DNA of 64,000 bases from DATBFU01 sp035498405 (GTDB lineage: Bacteria > Acidobacteriota > Thermoanaerobaculia > UBA5066 > Gp7-AA6), in NCBI GenBank assembly GCA_035498405.1, contig DATKAE010000052.1:1-64000 (forward strand), read 5' to 3'. Below are positions 27,586 through 36,226 of this stretch, one piece after another (the first letter of the stretch is position 1; each line of letters starts with the position of its first letter). The notes beneath the pieces were generated by a model. That model did not search any database and was not told where the DNA came from. It saw nothing but the letters and a program-made list of their open reading frames with translations. Made by a program: the position numbers and the translations under genes.

Positions 27586-27658
27586 GGGCGAGGGGCGAGG
27601 GAAAACAGAGACAGGGATTCGTAGTTCCCTAACCCCTAACCCCTAACCCCTAACCCCT
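27577..27658. repeat. Intergenic G-arm/C-arm element with CCCCTAA tandem array (copy 2)
   Basis: The G-arm (AGGGGTTAGGGGCGAGGGG and on, to 27601) is followed by a 25-nt spacer containing GAGACAGGGATTCGTA, and then CCCTAA plus CCCCTAA units (27627-27658). GGGGTTAGGGG and CCCCTAACCCC are exact inverted copies, so the arms can pair. It lies between two convergent genes and includes the stop codon of the first; its right end is 1 nt from the stop of the second. Confidence 0.85.
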
Positions 27659-27659
27659 G

Positions 27660-28184
27660 CTACTCCGGCATCGGCGGAGGGGCAGCGAGCCGTCCGGCGC
27701 GCAACTCTGCTTCCAACCGCGCAACCTCCTGCAGGAGCCGGCCGGAGAGCGGCTCGGGAATAGCGGTTGCGAGAGCGGGGCTGATCCAGAGGGCGCGCAG
27801 CAGCGCGGCCTGAGCCTCGGGGTGTTCGCCCGCCACCGCGTGGGCGCGCCCCGCGTTTAGATCGATTTCCGCGCGCTCCCCCGTCGCCAGAGCGTCCCGG
27901 TAGAAGTCGAGGGCCTCCAGCGGCCGGCCGGCCACCAGGCGAGCAGAGCCGGCGAGCAGGCGCGGGCGCGGATCCTCCGGAAGGCCAGCGAAGGCCGACA
28001 GGGCGAGAGTGGCAGCGCGGTCGACGGCGGGCCGCGCTTGCTCGAGGGAGGTGCTCGTCGCGAGCGCGTTGCGGAGCTCGTCGGTGGCCCTTCGGAGCCG
28101 CCGCTCGGCGACGTAACGAGGCCCCTCCGGCCAGAGCAGAGCCAGAAGCGCGGCGCCGGCCGCGATCCGAAGAAGAGGCCTCAA
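27660..28184 (-). CDS. Membrane-anchored TPR-like protein, O-antigen-ligase partner
   Basis: A 174-residue protein with an N-terminal membrane helix (about 5-18), followed by helical, Ala/Leu-rich sequence resembling degenerate tetratricopeptide repeats (DPRPRLLAGSARLVAGRPLE, then ALDFYRDALATGERAEI). The start is TTG at 28184, with GGAGG at the right distance, inside the stop of the upstream O-antigen-ligase-like gene (TTGA overlap). TPR segments are often fused to the end of Wzy_C/O-antigen ligase proteins; here they are a separate coupled gene. The function is inferred only from this pairing. Confidence 0.7.
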   Translation of the reverse strand: MRPLLRIAAGAALLALLWPEGPRYVAERRLRRATDELRNALATSTSLEQARPAVDRAATLALSAFAGLPEDPRPRLLAGSARLVAGRPLEALDFYRDALATGERAEIDLNAGRAHAVAGEHPEAQAALLRALWISPALATAIPEPLSGRLLQEVARLEAELRAGRLAAPPPMPE

Positions 28185-29521
28185 ACGTCCTCCGGCCGGC
28201 CGGCCTCCGCAGCGAGCCGCCACCCCCGGCCCGCGGCGAGAAGCAGCGGAATCGACGAGACCGGGCGCTGAAGCGGAAACCAGGTCAGCGCCGCGACGCT
28301 GCCGGCCACGAGAATCGCAAAGAGCAGTGCAGCCTCGGTTGCCGCCGCGCTGCGCCCGCGCGCGACCCGCCAGAGCGCCAGAACGACGGCCGCGGCCGCG
28401 GCGAGCGCGGCAAGACCGGCCACGCCTCCTTCGGCGAGGGCCTGCAGCGGTTCCGAATGCGCCTCGCTGTAACTGCTCGTCACGAGCGGGTTGACGAGGC
28501 GCCGGCGACCGCGAACCTCCGCTTTCAACCGATGCGGCACGAACTCTGCGGCGAAGGTGCCCGGCCCGAAGCCGAGGAGCGGCCGCTCGCGCACCATCTC
28601 GGCTGCCGCCGACCAGGGTCCCAGCCGATACGTCAAGAGCAGATCCCAGTCGCCTCCGCGCGCCGCGGCGAGGGCTCCGGCCGCCCTCGCGCGGGTCGGA
28701 GGAAAGGTCCAGAGCCCCGCGAGAACGACGGCGAGGAGGATGGCCACGGGCAGGATCGCCCGCTTCCCGAGCTTCGCAAAGATCAGAGCGGTCCCCCCCG
28801 TGGCGAGGGCGGTCAGCGCCGTGAGGTTTTGGTTGATGATCAGGGCGGCCAGGAAGAGCGGCAACAGGGCGGTGCAAAGGGTGCGTGGGAGATTTCGGCG
28901 GGCGTCGAGCACCACGGCGAGCGCGGCGACGGCGGCCAGCGCGATGGCGAGGGCCAGGTAGCCCACGTTCCCGACGAAGGCTCCCGTCGCGTCTCGCGGC
29001 CCCGTGACCTCGACCGCAAACGGTCGAAAGATTCGCTGTCTCTGCAGGAGCGAGACGACGGCATTGAGCGACGACAGGCCGAGGTAAAGACCCAGAAGCC
29101 GGCGGCCGTTGCGGTCGACGACGCGGGACGCCCCGAGCGGAAGGAGCAGCGCGAAGAGCAGCAGCACCCGCTCGGCTTCGAGAGACATCGTGCGGCGAGG
29201 CGAGACCCACGCCGCGGCCAGGGCGCCGGCCAACGCCATGGCGAGAAGCACCAGAGCGGCCCGCGGCAATGGGCCGGCGCGGCGCCACAGGGTGGCGAGG
29301 GATTCTCCGCCTCGGCCGAGCAGAAACGCCCCGATGCAGGCCACGACGATCGCCAGGAGCGCCGCCAGGCGCTTCGGAGCGTCGAAGGAGGCTTCGGCTC
29401 GCGGGTCGACGAGCAGCGCCGAGGCCGCCAGGGCGGCGGCGAGCGCGCCGGCGGCCCAGGTGGCTCCCGCGTCGCGCCCCCGGGCGAGCGTCGACGCCTT
29501 CTTTTTCGTCCGGGCGGACAT
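28181..29521 (-). CDS. O-antigen ligase/polymerase-like (Wzy_C) membrane protein
   Basis: A 446-residue protein with about ten to twelve membrane segments. The large loop before the last helices carries FGPGTFAAEFVPHR and VTSSYSEAHSEPLQALAEGG, where the GxG and the SEAHSEPLQ (His-containing) motif match the Wzy_C/O-antigen ligase family. It would join or polymerise undecaprenyl-linked glycan on the periplasmic side. It is on the strand opposite to the glycosyltransferase genes, and convergent with them. A TCTAAT hexamer (29529-29534) is 7 nt before the ATG. Confidence 0.85.
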   Translation of the reverse strand: MSARTKKKASTLARGRDAGATWAAGALAAALAASALLVDPRAEASFDAPKRLAALLAIVVACIGAFLLGRGGESLATLWRRAGPLPRAALVLLAMALAGALAAAWVSPRRTMSLEAERVLLLFALLLPLGASRVVDRNGRRLLGLYLGLSSLNAVVSLLQRQRIFRPFAVEVTGPRDATGAFVGNVGYLALAIALAAVAALAVVLDARRNLPRTLCTALLPLFLAALIINQNLTALTALATGGTALIFAKLGKRAILPVAILLAVVLAGLWTFPPTRARAAGALAAARGGDWDLLLTYRLGPWSAAAEMVRERPLLGFGPGTFAAEFVPHRLKAEVRGRRRLVNPLVTSSYSEAHSEPLQALAEGGVAGLAALAAAAAVVLALWRVARGRSAAATEAALLFAILVAGSVAALTWFPLQRPVSSIPLLLAAGRGWRLAAEAGRPEDV

Positions 29522-29599
29522 TTGGGCGATTAGAGCAGTTTCCGGGCGTCCGGAGCCAGATGCCGCTCACGCCCGTCGCCGTCCGCCTCGTCCTGTCTT

Positions 29600-31960
29600 A
29601 TGCTGTTGCCCTCGCCCATGACCCCCTGGACCTCTCCCCGTCCCCGCCGCGTCTCGCTCCATCTCTGGATCTACCGGCAGCGCGTGGCGATTCTCGCCTC
29701 GCTCGCCGGCGTCCTGGTCGCGGGACTTCTCGTCGTCGGCTACTTCACACACGTCGTCGTGAAGCGATTCGATGGCCGCCGGTGGAATCTGCCATCCCGC
29801 ATCTACTCCGACATGGCGATCTGGCGCGTGGGAGACGGGGGCAGCCCGGAGCGTCTCGCTCGCAAGCTCGAGCGGCTCCTGTATCAAGAGACCGAGCAAC
29901 GGCCGGAGCGCTCGGGCTGGTTCCGGCGCTCCCGAAACGCCGTCGAGGTCTATACGCGCCCCTTCCAATACCCCGGACGCTCTTTCCCGGAGCTCGGCGT
30001 CCGGATCGAGTACGCCGGCGGTCTCGTGAAGTCGCTTGCTTCCTTCTCCGGCGAGCGACTCGAGGCTCTCGTCGTCGAGCCGGAGCTGCTGGGCTCGGTC
30101 TTCGGGGAGGAGTTCGAGGACCGCACGCTCGTGCGCCTCGCGGATGTACCCAAGACCCTGACCGACGCGATCCTCGTCACCGAAGACCGCGACTTCTACC
30201 GGCATGCCGGCGTGTCCCTTCGCCGAAGCCTCGGCGCCGTGATCTCGAACCTGAAAGGGGGCGCGAAGCAGGGCGGCTCGACCCTCACGCAGCAGCTCGT
30301 CAAGAACCTCTACCTCTCGCCGGAGCGCACGTTGAAGCGCAAGGCCGTCGAGGCGATCATGGCGGTGATCCTGGACGGCCGCTACTCCAAGGACGAGATC
30401 TTCGAGGCCTACCTCAATGAGATCTATCTGGGCCAGCACGGGTCGATCGCGATCACGGGAGTCGGGGAGGCCGCCCGCTTCTACTTCGGCAAGCCGGTCT
30501 CCGACCTGGATCTGGCCGAGTCGGCCACGCTCGCCGGGATGATCAAGGCGCCCAACGTCTATTCCCCCGCCCGCAATCCGGAGAAGGCCCGGCAGCGGCG
30601 CGACCTGGTCCTGCGCTTGATGCGCGAGGAGGGGAGGATCGACGAAACGGCGCTTCAGGGGGCGCTGGCCGAGTCGGTCTCGACGCGCTCCCGTCGGCCG
30701 GAGCGAACGATCGCCCCGCACTTCGTCGATTTCGTGAAGGCGGAGCTGGCCGAGCGCTATGGCGAGAAGCTCAGGACGGAAGGGCTGCAGATCTACACGA
30801 CTCTCGACGTCGACTTGCAACAGGCTGGGCAGCGCGCCGTGACGGACGGGCTCGCGGGCCTCGAGAAGAATTACCGCCGCCTGGCGGCCGCCGCCAAGGA
30901 GGAGCCGCTGCAGGGCGCCCTGATCGGCCTGGAGCCCGGGACCGGGGCGGTGCGGGTCTTCGTGGGAGGTCGCGACTACCGGCTCTCGCAGTTCAATCGC
31001 GTCACCCAGGCTCATCGGCAGCCCGGGTCCCTTTTCAAGCCTTTCGTCTTCGTCGCCGCCTTCGGACGCCGCGACCTGCCCGAGCCGATCACGCCGGCGA
31101 CGATCTTCAACGACTCACCGATCACGGTCGAATGGGACGAGAGGGCGGAGGACCAGGTGTGGTCGCCGCGAAACTACGACGGCGACTTCCGCGGGCCGCT
31201 TTCGGCGCGGCGGGCCCTCGAGCTGTCGATCAACATTCCCACCGTCCGGGCCGCGCTCGCGGCCGGCCTGCCCATGGTCGTCGGGGCGGCGCGCGCGGCG
31301 GGCATCGGCTCGCGCCTTCGCGCCTACCCATCGGTCGCCCTCGGCGCTTTCGAGATTTCGCCGATCGAAATCGCCTCGGCCTTCGCGGTGCTGGCAAACA
31401 GCGGCGTGCGCGTACGGCCGGTGGCAATCGTGGGCGTGCAGACTTCCGATGGCGCCGTTCTCGACCGCAAGGAAACGCCAATGGAGCCGGCCCTGCCGGC
31501 CGACGCCGTCTTTCTCGTGAATTCGCTCTTGCGGGGCGCCGTCGACCGAGGCACCGCGGCGGGGGCCCGGGCGGGCGGCATCCGGGGCGTGCTCGCGGGC
31601 AAGACCGGCACGACCAACGACGGCCGCGATGCCTGGTTCGTCGGCTTTTCGCCGCGGTTTCTCGCGGCGATCTGGGTCGGCTACGACGACAATCGCGCCC
31701 TGCACCTCTCGGGGTCGCAGGCGGCCGTTCCGATCTTCGCCGACTTCTCGAAAGCGCTGCCGCCCCAGTATTTCGACGCAAATTTCCCCGTTCCCTCCGA
31801 CATCGTGACGGCGGAGATCGATCCGGAGACGGGTCTGCTCGCGACCTCCGCGTGTCCGGCGCGGGTGACGGAGGTGTTCATCGCCGGCACCGAGCCGAAA
31901 CAGGATTGCACTCTGCACCGCGGATTCCTGCGGTCGTTTCTGCGGTCGCTCTTCCAGTAG
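29600..31960 (+). CDS. Bifunctional penicillin-binding protein, PBP1B type
   Basis: A 786-residue class A PBP. Order: cytosolic tail, one membrane helix (about 28-50), a UB2H-like domain (about 55-150, LPSRIYSDMAIWRVGDGG) as in PBP1B, the GT51 glycosyltransferase with the catalytic Glu195 in VTEDRDFYRHAGV and GGSTLTQQLVKNLYLSPERT, and the transpeptidase with S477LFK, S543IN and K668TGTT. All catalytic residues are present. The ATG at 29600 is used here; a second ATG at 29618 is possible. It complements MtgA in cell-wall synthesis. Confidence 0.94.
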   Translation: MLLPSPMTPWTSPRPRRVSLHLWIYRQRVAILASLAGVLVAGLLVVGYFTHVVVKRFDGRRWNLPSRIYSDMAIWRVGDGGSPERLARKLERLLYQETEQRPERSGWFRRSRNAVEVYTRPFQYPGRSFPELGVRIEYAGGLVKSLASFSGERLEALVVEPELLGSVFGEEFEDRTLVRLADVPKTLTDAILVTEDRDFYRHAGVSLRRSLGAVISNLKGGAKQGGSTLTQQLVKNLYLSPERTLKRKAVEAIMAVILDGRYSKDEIFEAYLNEIYLGQHGSIAITGVGEAARFYFGKPVSDLDLAESATLAGMIKAPNVYSPARNPEKARQRRDLVLRLMREEGRIDETALQGALAESVSTRSRRPERTIAPHFVDFVKAELAERYGEKLRTEGLQIYTTLDVDLQQAGQRAVTDGLAGLEKNYRRLAAAAKEEPLQGALIGLEPGTGAVRVFVGGRDYRLSQFNRVTQAHRQPGSLFKPFVFVAAFGRRDLPEPITPATIFNDSPITVEWDERAEDQVWSPRNYDGDFRGPLSARRALELSINIPTVRAALAAGLPMVVGAARAAGIGSRLRAYPSVALGAFEISPIEIASAFAVLANSGVRVRPVAIVGVQTSDGAVLDRKETPMEPALPADAVFLVNSLLRGAVDRGTAAGARAGGIRGVLAGKTGTTNDGRDAWFVGFSPRFLAAIWVGYDDNRALHLSGSQAAVPIFADFSKALPPQYFDANFPVPSDIVTAEIDPETGLLATSACPARVTEVFIAGTEPKQDCTLHRGFLRSFLRSLFQ

Positions 31961-32001
31961 GCCGGAAATTCGCCGCCCCTTCTGATAGTTTCGATCCGTT
32001 C

Positions 32002-34899
32002 ATGGCACGGCGTCCCGCTCGATCGTCATCCTCCTCGGCCATCCGAATCCGCGGCGCGCGCACGCACAACCTGAAGCAGGTGTCCGTCACGATTCCGGCC
32101 GGACGGCTGACCGTGATCACCGGCGTTTCGGGCTCCGGCAAGTCGTCGCTGGCCTTCGACACGCTGTATGCGGAGGGCCAGCGGCGCTACGCCGAGTCTC
32201 TGTCGACCTACGCCCGGCAGTTCTTGGAGAGGCTCGACCGGCCCGACGTCGACTCGATCGAGCCCGTTCCGCCGGCCATTGCCCTCGAGCAAAAGAACGG
32301 CGTCCGAAACGCGCGGTCGACCGTAGGAACGCAAACGGAGATCCACGACGCCCTGCGGCTGCTCTTTGCGCACGGCGGGACGACCTTCTGCCCGGATTGC
32401 GGCGTGGCCGCGGTGCCGGGCGGAATCGATCGGGCCGTGGAGGAAATTGCGAAGGCTCCCGAGGGAACGCGGCTGACGCTGGTGGCTTCGGTGCCATGGG
32501 CCCCCGCGGGGGACGCGAAGCGCGGGAGCGCGCGCCGCCGCGCCGAGGAGCACCGGCTCCGCCTCTCGGAACTGAAACGCGCCGGATTCTTCCGGGCGCT
32601 GGACCGTCAAGGGCAAACGACCGAGATCGGCGAGAGCGTCGAAGAACTCCTGGACCCCCAGGGGCGATTGCTCCTGGTCGTGGGGCGGTTCGCGGTTGTC
32701 GAGGCGTCCCGCCCCGAGATCGCGGCGGCGGTCGAGACGGCCTTCACGCTGGCGGGCTCGGTGACCGCCGTGAGGGAAGATGGGTCGCGCACCTTCCAGA
32801 GGGGACTTCATTGCCCGCGGTGCGCGCGGGAGTTCCGTGATCCGACACCGGCTCTCTTCGCCTTCAATTCGCCGCTGGGCGCTTGCCCGGCCTGCCAGGG
32901 CTTCGGGCGCGTGATCGGGGTGGACCTGGAGAAGGTCGTCCCGGATACCGAGCTCACCCTCGAGGATCGTCCCGTCGCGCCCTGGAACACGCCTGCGTAC
33001 GCGTCCGCCTACGACGATCTGTTTCGCGCCTGCCGTCGCTACTCCGTCCGGACTGACATCCCGGTGCGCCGGCTCTCGGCGCACGAGCGCGCGATTCTGG
33101 TCGAGGGGCGCGGGGACTTCTACGGAATTCGGGGGTTCTTCGACTGGCTCGAGACCAAGCGCTACAAGATCCACGTTCGGGTACTTCTCGCGCGTTACCG
33201 CGCCTACACACTTTGCCCGGAATGCCGCGGGGCGAGACTCGCGCCGGCGGCGCTGGCCGTTCGGTTCCGCGAGCGCACCCTGTCGGCGCTGTCCGAGCTG
33301 CCGCTCTCGGAGCTCCAGAGCTGGCTCGCCGAGCTGAGGCTCTCGCCCGCGGAGCAGGAGCGTCTTTCCTCGGTCGTCGCGGAGATCCGTTCCCGTGTGC
33401 AGTACATGAACGACGTCGGTCTCGGGTACCTGACGCTCTCGCGCCCCGCGCGCACGCTGTCAGGCGGCGAAGCGCAGCGCATCGGGCTCGCTTCGGCGCT
33501 CGGCGGCGCGCTCACCGGGACGCTCTACGTGTTGGACGAGCCGACGATCGGCCTCCACGCGGCGGACACCCGCCGCTTGCTCGGGATCCTGAGACGGCTC
33601 GCCGACCGCGGCAATACCGTGGTCGTCGTCGAGCACGATCCGGAGGCCATCGAGGCCGCCGACCGGGTGATCGACCTCGGGCCCGGGGCCGGAAGCGCGG
33701 GCGGCCATCTTCTTTTCGAGGGAACGCCGCGGGCGCTCGCCCGTGTGCGGGGCTCGGCGACGGGAGAGCTCCTGCGGCGCCGCGCTCGCCCGGCGCCGCC
33801 GGTTTCCGACAGCGCGCGCGGCAAGCCCGCCGGACGGCTGGTCGCGTTCCGGCGCGCGGAAGGAGCCGTCACGATTCGCGGCGCCCGGGCGCACAACCTC
33901 CGAAACCTGACCGTGCGGATTCCGCTCGGGCGTCTGGTCGCGGTCTCGGGCGTGTCGGGCTCCGGAAAGTCGACACTCGTGCGCGACATCCTGCACAACG
34001 CCTACGCGCGCCGGGTCAAGGGAGTCGCGCAGCTGGACGTCGGTGAGCACGACGCGATCGAAGGGCTCTCGGACGTCGCCGACGTGTTGCTCGTGGATCA
34101 GAGTCCCCTGGGGCGTTCGGCGCGATCCAACCCTGTGACCTACATGAAGGCGTGGGACGAAGTCCGCCAGGTCTTCGCGCGTCACGCCGCGCGCCGCGGA
34201 CTGACGGCGCGCGACTTCTCTTTCAACGCGCCCGGCGGGCGCTGCGAGGCTTGCCGCGGAACCGGCTGGCAGACCATCGACATGCAGTTTCTTGCCGACG
34301 TGACCGTCCGCTGCGACGTCTGCGACGGCCGGCGTTTCCAGAATCGGGTGCTCGCGGCGCGTTACCGAGGCAAGAATATCTGGGACCTCCTCGAAGCGAC
34401 CGTCGAGGACGCGATCGCGTTTTTCGCGGAGGAGGAGAAGATCCGCAGAAGGCTTCAGCCGCTCGTCGATGTCGGACTGGGCTACCTGCCGCTCGGCCAG
34501 CCCACGGCGACCCTTTCGGGCGGCGAGGCGCAGCGGCTGAAGCTCGCGTCCTTCCTCGAGATCCGGCCCGCCGCCCCTCGGGGGACGCTCTTCCTCTTCG
34601 ACGAGCCGACGACCGGTCTCCACGCGCGGGACGTGGAGCGGCTGCTCGCAACGTTCCGGCGGCTGCTCTCGCGCGGGCACTCGATTGTTGCAATCGAGCA
34701 TCATCTGGAGTTTCTGGCCTCGGCCGACTGGATCATCGACCTGGGCCCGGGCGGCGGAGGGGAGGGAGGGCGCGTCGTCGCCGAGGGCCCGCCCATGGAA
34801 ATCCGCGCAAACCCGGCGAGCCTCACGGGTCGATTCCTCTCCGAGAAGGCCCCCTCGCCTCCTTCGGGCGCCAGCCGGAGTGCGCGGCTCGAGGTCTGA
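32002..34899 (+). CDS. uvrA: UvrA-type excinuclease ABC subunit A (divergent class)
   Basis: A 965-residue duplicated ABC ATPase for nucleotide excision repair damage recognition. It has two Walker A motifs (GVSGSGKSSLAFD near 41 and GVSGSGKSTLVRD), two LSGGEAQR signatures, and Zn-binding pairs CPRC/CPAC and CEAC/CDVC. Several normally invariant stretches differ from the housekeeping protein: PPAIALEQKNGVRNARSTVG instead of the SPAISIEQK type, GRSARSNPVTYMKAWDEVR, and EPTTGLHARDVERLL with EHHLEF. It may therefore be a UvrA2-like paralogue rather than the main UvrA. uvrB and uvrC are not nearby. Confidence 0.88.
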   Translation: MARRPARSSSSSAIRIRGARTHNLKQVSVTIPAGRLTVITGVSGSGKSSLAFDTLYAEGQRRYAESLSTYARQFLERLDRPDVDSIEPVPPAIALEQKNGVRNARSTVGTQTEIHDALRLLFAHGGTTFCPDCGVAAVPGGIDRAVEEIAKAPEGTRLTLVASVPWAPAGDAKRGSARRRAEEHRLRLSELKRAGFFRALDRQGQTTEIGESVEELLDPQGRLLLVVGRFAVVEASRPEIAAAVETAFTLAGSVTAVREDGSRTFQRGLHCPRCAREFRDPTPALFAFNSPLGACPACQGFGRVIGVDLEKVVPDTELTLEDRPVAPWNTPAYASAYDDLFRACRRYSVRTDIPVRRLSAHERAILVEGRGDFYGIRGFFDWLETKRYKIHVRVLLARYRAYTLCPECRGARLAPAALAVRFRERTLSALSELPLSELQSWLAELRLSPAEQERLSSVVAEIRSRVQYMNDVGLGYLTLSRPARTLSGGEAQRIGLASALGGALTGTLYVLDEPTIGLHAADTRRLLGILRRLADRGNTVVVVEHDPEAIEAADRVIDLGPGAGSAGGHLLFEGTPRALARVRGSATGELLRRRARPAPPVSDSARGKPAGRLVAFRRAEGAVTIRGARAHNLRNLTVRIPLGRLVAVSGVSGSGKSTLVRDILHNAYARRVKGVAQLDVGEHDAIEGLSDVADVLLVDQSPLGRSARSNPVTYMKAWDEVRQVFARHAARRGLTARDFSFNAPGGRCEACRGTGWQTIDMQFLADVTVRCDVCDGRRFQNRVLAARYRGKNIWDLLEATVEDAIAFFAEEEKIRRRLQPLVDVGLGYLPLGQPTATLSGGEAQRLKLASFLEIRPAAPRGTLFLFDEPTTGLHARDVERLLATFRRLLSRGHSIVAIEHHLEFLASADWIIDLGPGGGGEGGRVVAEGPPMEIRANPASLTGRFLSEKAPSPPSGASRSARLEV

Positions 34900-34959
34900 G
34901 CTCCACTCCCGCGCCGATCCTCCGGCGGGGGAAAGTCTCTCGGGTCGGGGAGCCCCCGG

Positions 34960-35517
34960 TCACTTTCGCTTCGGCCTCGAGTCCTCCAGAAACTTCCGCA
35001 GCGCATCCCGGCCCGCCCAGCCCTCCAGGCGCGCAATCTCCTTTCCGTCGGCGCCGGCCGCGATGAGTGTGGGGAAGGCTTCGACCGCGTAGCGGCGCTG
35101 GAGTTCGTCGACGAGAGGGGAGTTGCGGCCTTCCTCTTGGGAACGGTCGACGACGCGGGCCGGCACGAAGCCCTGATTGGCGATTCCGGCGAAAGTTTCG
35201 TCTCCCCAGCCTTCCTCGTCCAGGCGATGGCAGGGAATGCACCATTCGGCGCTGAAGTCGTAGAGAACGGGCTTCCCGGCGGCCTTGGAGGCCTGGGCGG
35301 CCTTCTCGAGCGGAACCCACTGCACGAGCGGCGGCGCCGGATGTCGGTGCGCCTCGGCTTCCGAATGGTTCGTTCGATCCATGACGGCCGTGACGATGCG
35401 GAAGAGCACCGCGGCGAGCAAGACGAAGAGGAGCGCGGCCGAAAGCTTCGACTGCGAGCCGCGCGAAGCGAGCAGCCCCTCGACCGGATGCGCAGAGACG
35501 GAATCAGTCTTGTCCAT
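34960..35517 (-). CDS. Membrane-anchored thioredoxin-fold protein (CIPC active site)
   Basis: A 185-residue protein with a membrane helix (about 26-45) and an extracytoplasmic thioredoxin fold, DsbD-gamma/TlpA-like. The active site is EWCIPCHRLDEE (Cys93, Cys96), and the cis-proline region is VEAFPTLI. It should act as a thiol-disulfide or reducing protein at the membrane. Its start overlaps the 3' end of the ABC permease gene by 14 nt, so the ATPase, permease and thioredoxin appear to be one operon. This suggests the exporter and redox protein serve a common process such as maturation of a cysteine-containing envelope component. Confidence 0.88.
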   Translation of the reverse strand: MDKTDSVSAHPVEGLLASRGSQSKLSAALLFVLLAAVLFRIVTAVMDRTNHSEAEAHRHPAPPLVQWVPLEKAAQASKAAGKPVLYDFSAEWCIPCHRLDEEGWGDETFAGIANQGFVPARVVDRSQEEGRNSPLVDELQRRYAVEAFPTLIAAGADGKEIARLEGWAGRDALRKFLEDSRPKRK

Positions 35518-36226
35518 AGGCGAACTCCCTTCGGCTGAAAATGACCGCGGCGAGGATCAGGAAGGCCGTCACGGCCAGGACCCATCGTCCCGTGGGCTCG
35601 GCGAGCACCTGGTGGCCTCGCAGGACCTCACCCCAGGCGACGTTGGGCAGGATGTTCGACCGGAGCGCCTCGCCGGCCTTCTCGATCGCCGGGCGCTTGA
35701 GCGCGGCCCCGAGCATCGGAATGGCTCCGAGGGCAACCTGGAGGACGACGTAGGCGAGCACGTCCGCATATCCCCGCAGAAAGGTGGAGAAGAAGAGCAG
35801 GATCGCGGCGAAGAGCGCTGCGTTGAGCATCGCCGTCGCGACACCCCGCGCGAGGGCGAGTCCGGAGAAGGCGGCCGGCCGGGGCCCCGACAAGGCCGGT
35901 ATCAACTGGACGCAAAGAATCGTCAGACCCGCGACGACGCCGAGATACGTGCCATACACGGTAAGGATGCCGAGATAACGGCCGAACAGGTACGCGGTGC
36001 GGCGAATCGGCCGCGCCAGAATCATCTGTAGCGCTCCGCCCGAGGCATCTCTCGAGACCGAGCCCGCTGCAATCAGGGCAACGGCCAGGATCCCGGTTCC
36101 GAAGGCGCTCTCCGGATTCGAGAGGGCCGCCTGGAGGGCCGTCAGGAGTCCGAGAAGGCCGAGCGCGGTGACGATCGCCGGCGAGCCGAAACGCTGCCGC
36201 AGGAAGCGGCGCACCATCTCGTTCAC
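35504..36226 (-). CDS. ABC-2 type transporter permease
   Basis: A 240-residue membrane protein with six hydrophobic segments, in the NosY/ABC-2 style: a cytosolic start (FLRQRFG), DASGGALQMILARPIRRTAYLFGRY in the first cytosolic loop, and helices spread to the end. The start is GTG at 36226, inside the stop of the ATPase gene (GTGA overlap); an ATG three codons on (36217) is the alternative. It forms a half-transporter with the ATPase next to it. The substrate is unknown. Confidence 0.87.
   Translation of the reverse strand: MNEMVRRFLRQRFGSPAIVTALGLLGLLTALQAALSNPESAFGTGILAVALIAAGSVSRDASGGALQMILARPIRRTAYLFGRYLGILTVYGTYLGVVAGLTILCVQLIPALSGPRPAAFSGLALARGVATAMLNAALFAAILLFFSTFLRGYADVLAYVVLQVALGAIPMLGAALKRPAIEKAGEALRSNILPNVAWGEVLRGHQVLAEPTGRWVLAVTAFLILAAVIFSRREFAYGQD

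Noticed and set aside
27660..29570. A 636-codon minus-strand frame that would fuse the TPR protein to a long basic protein
   Set aside because: The O-antigen-ligase-like frame in this stretch has proper membrane helices and family motifs; the other frame is Arg/Gly-rich noise before the TTG at 28184.
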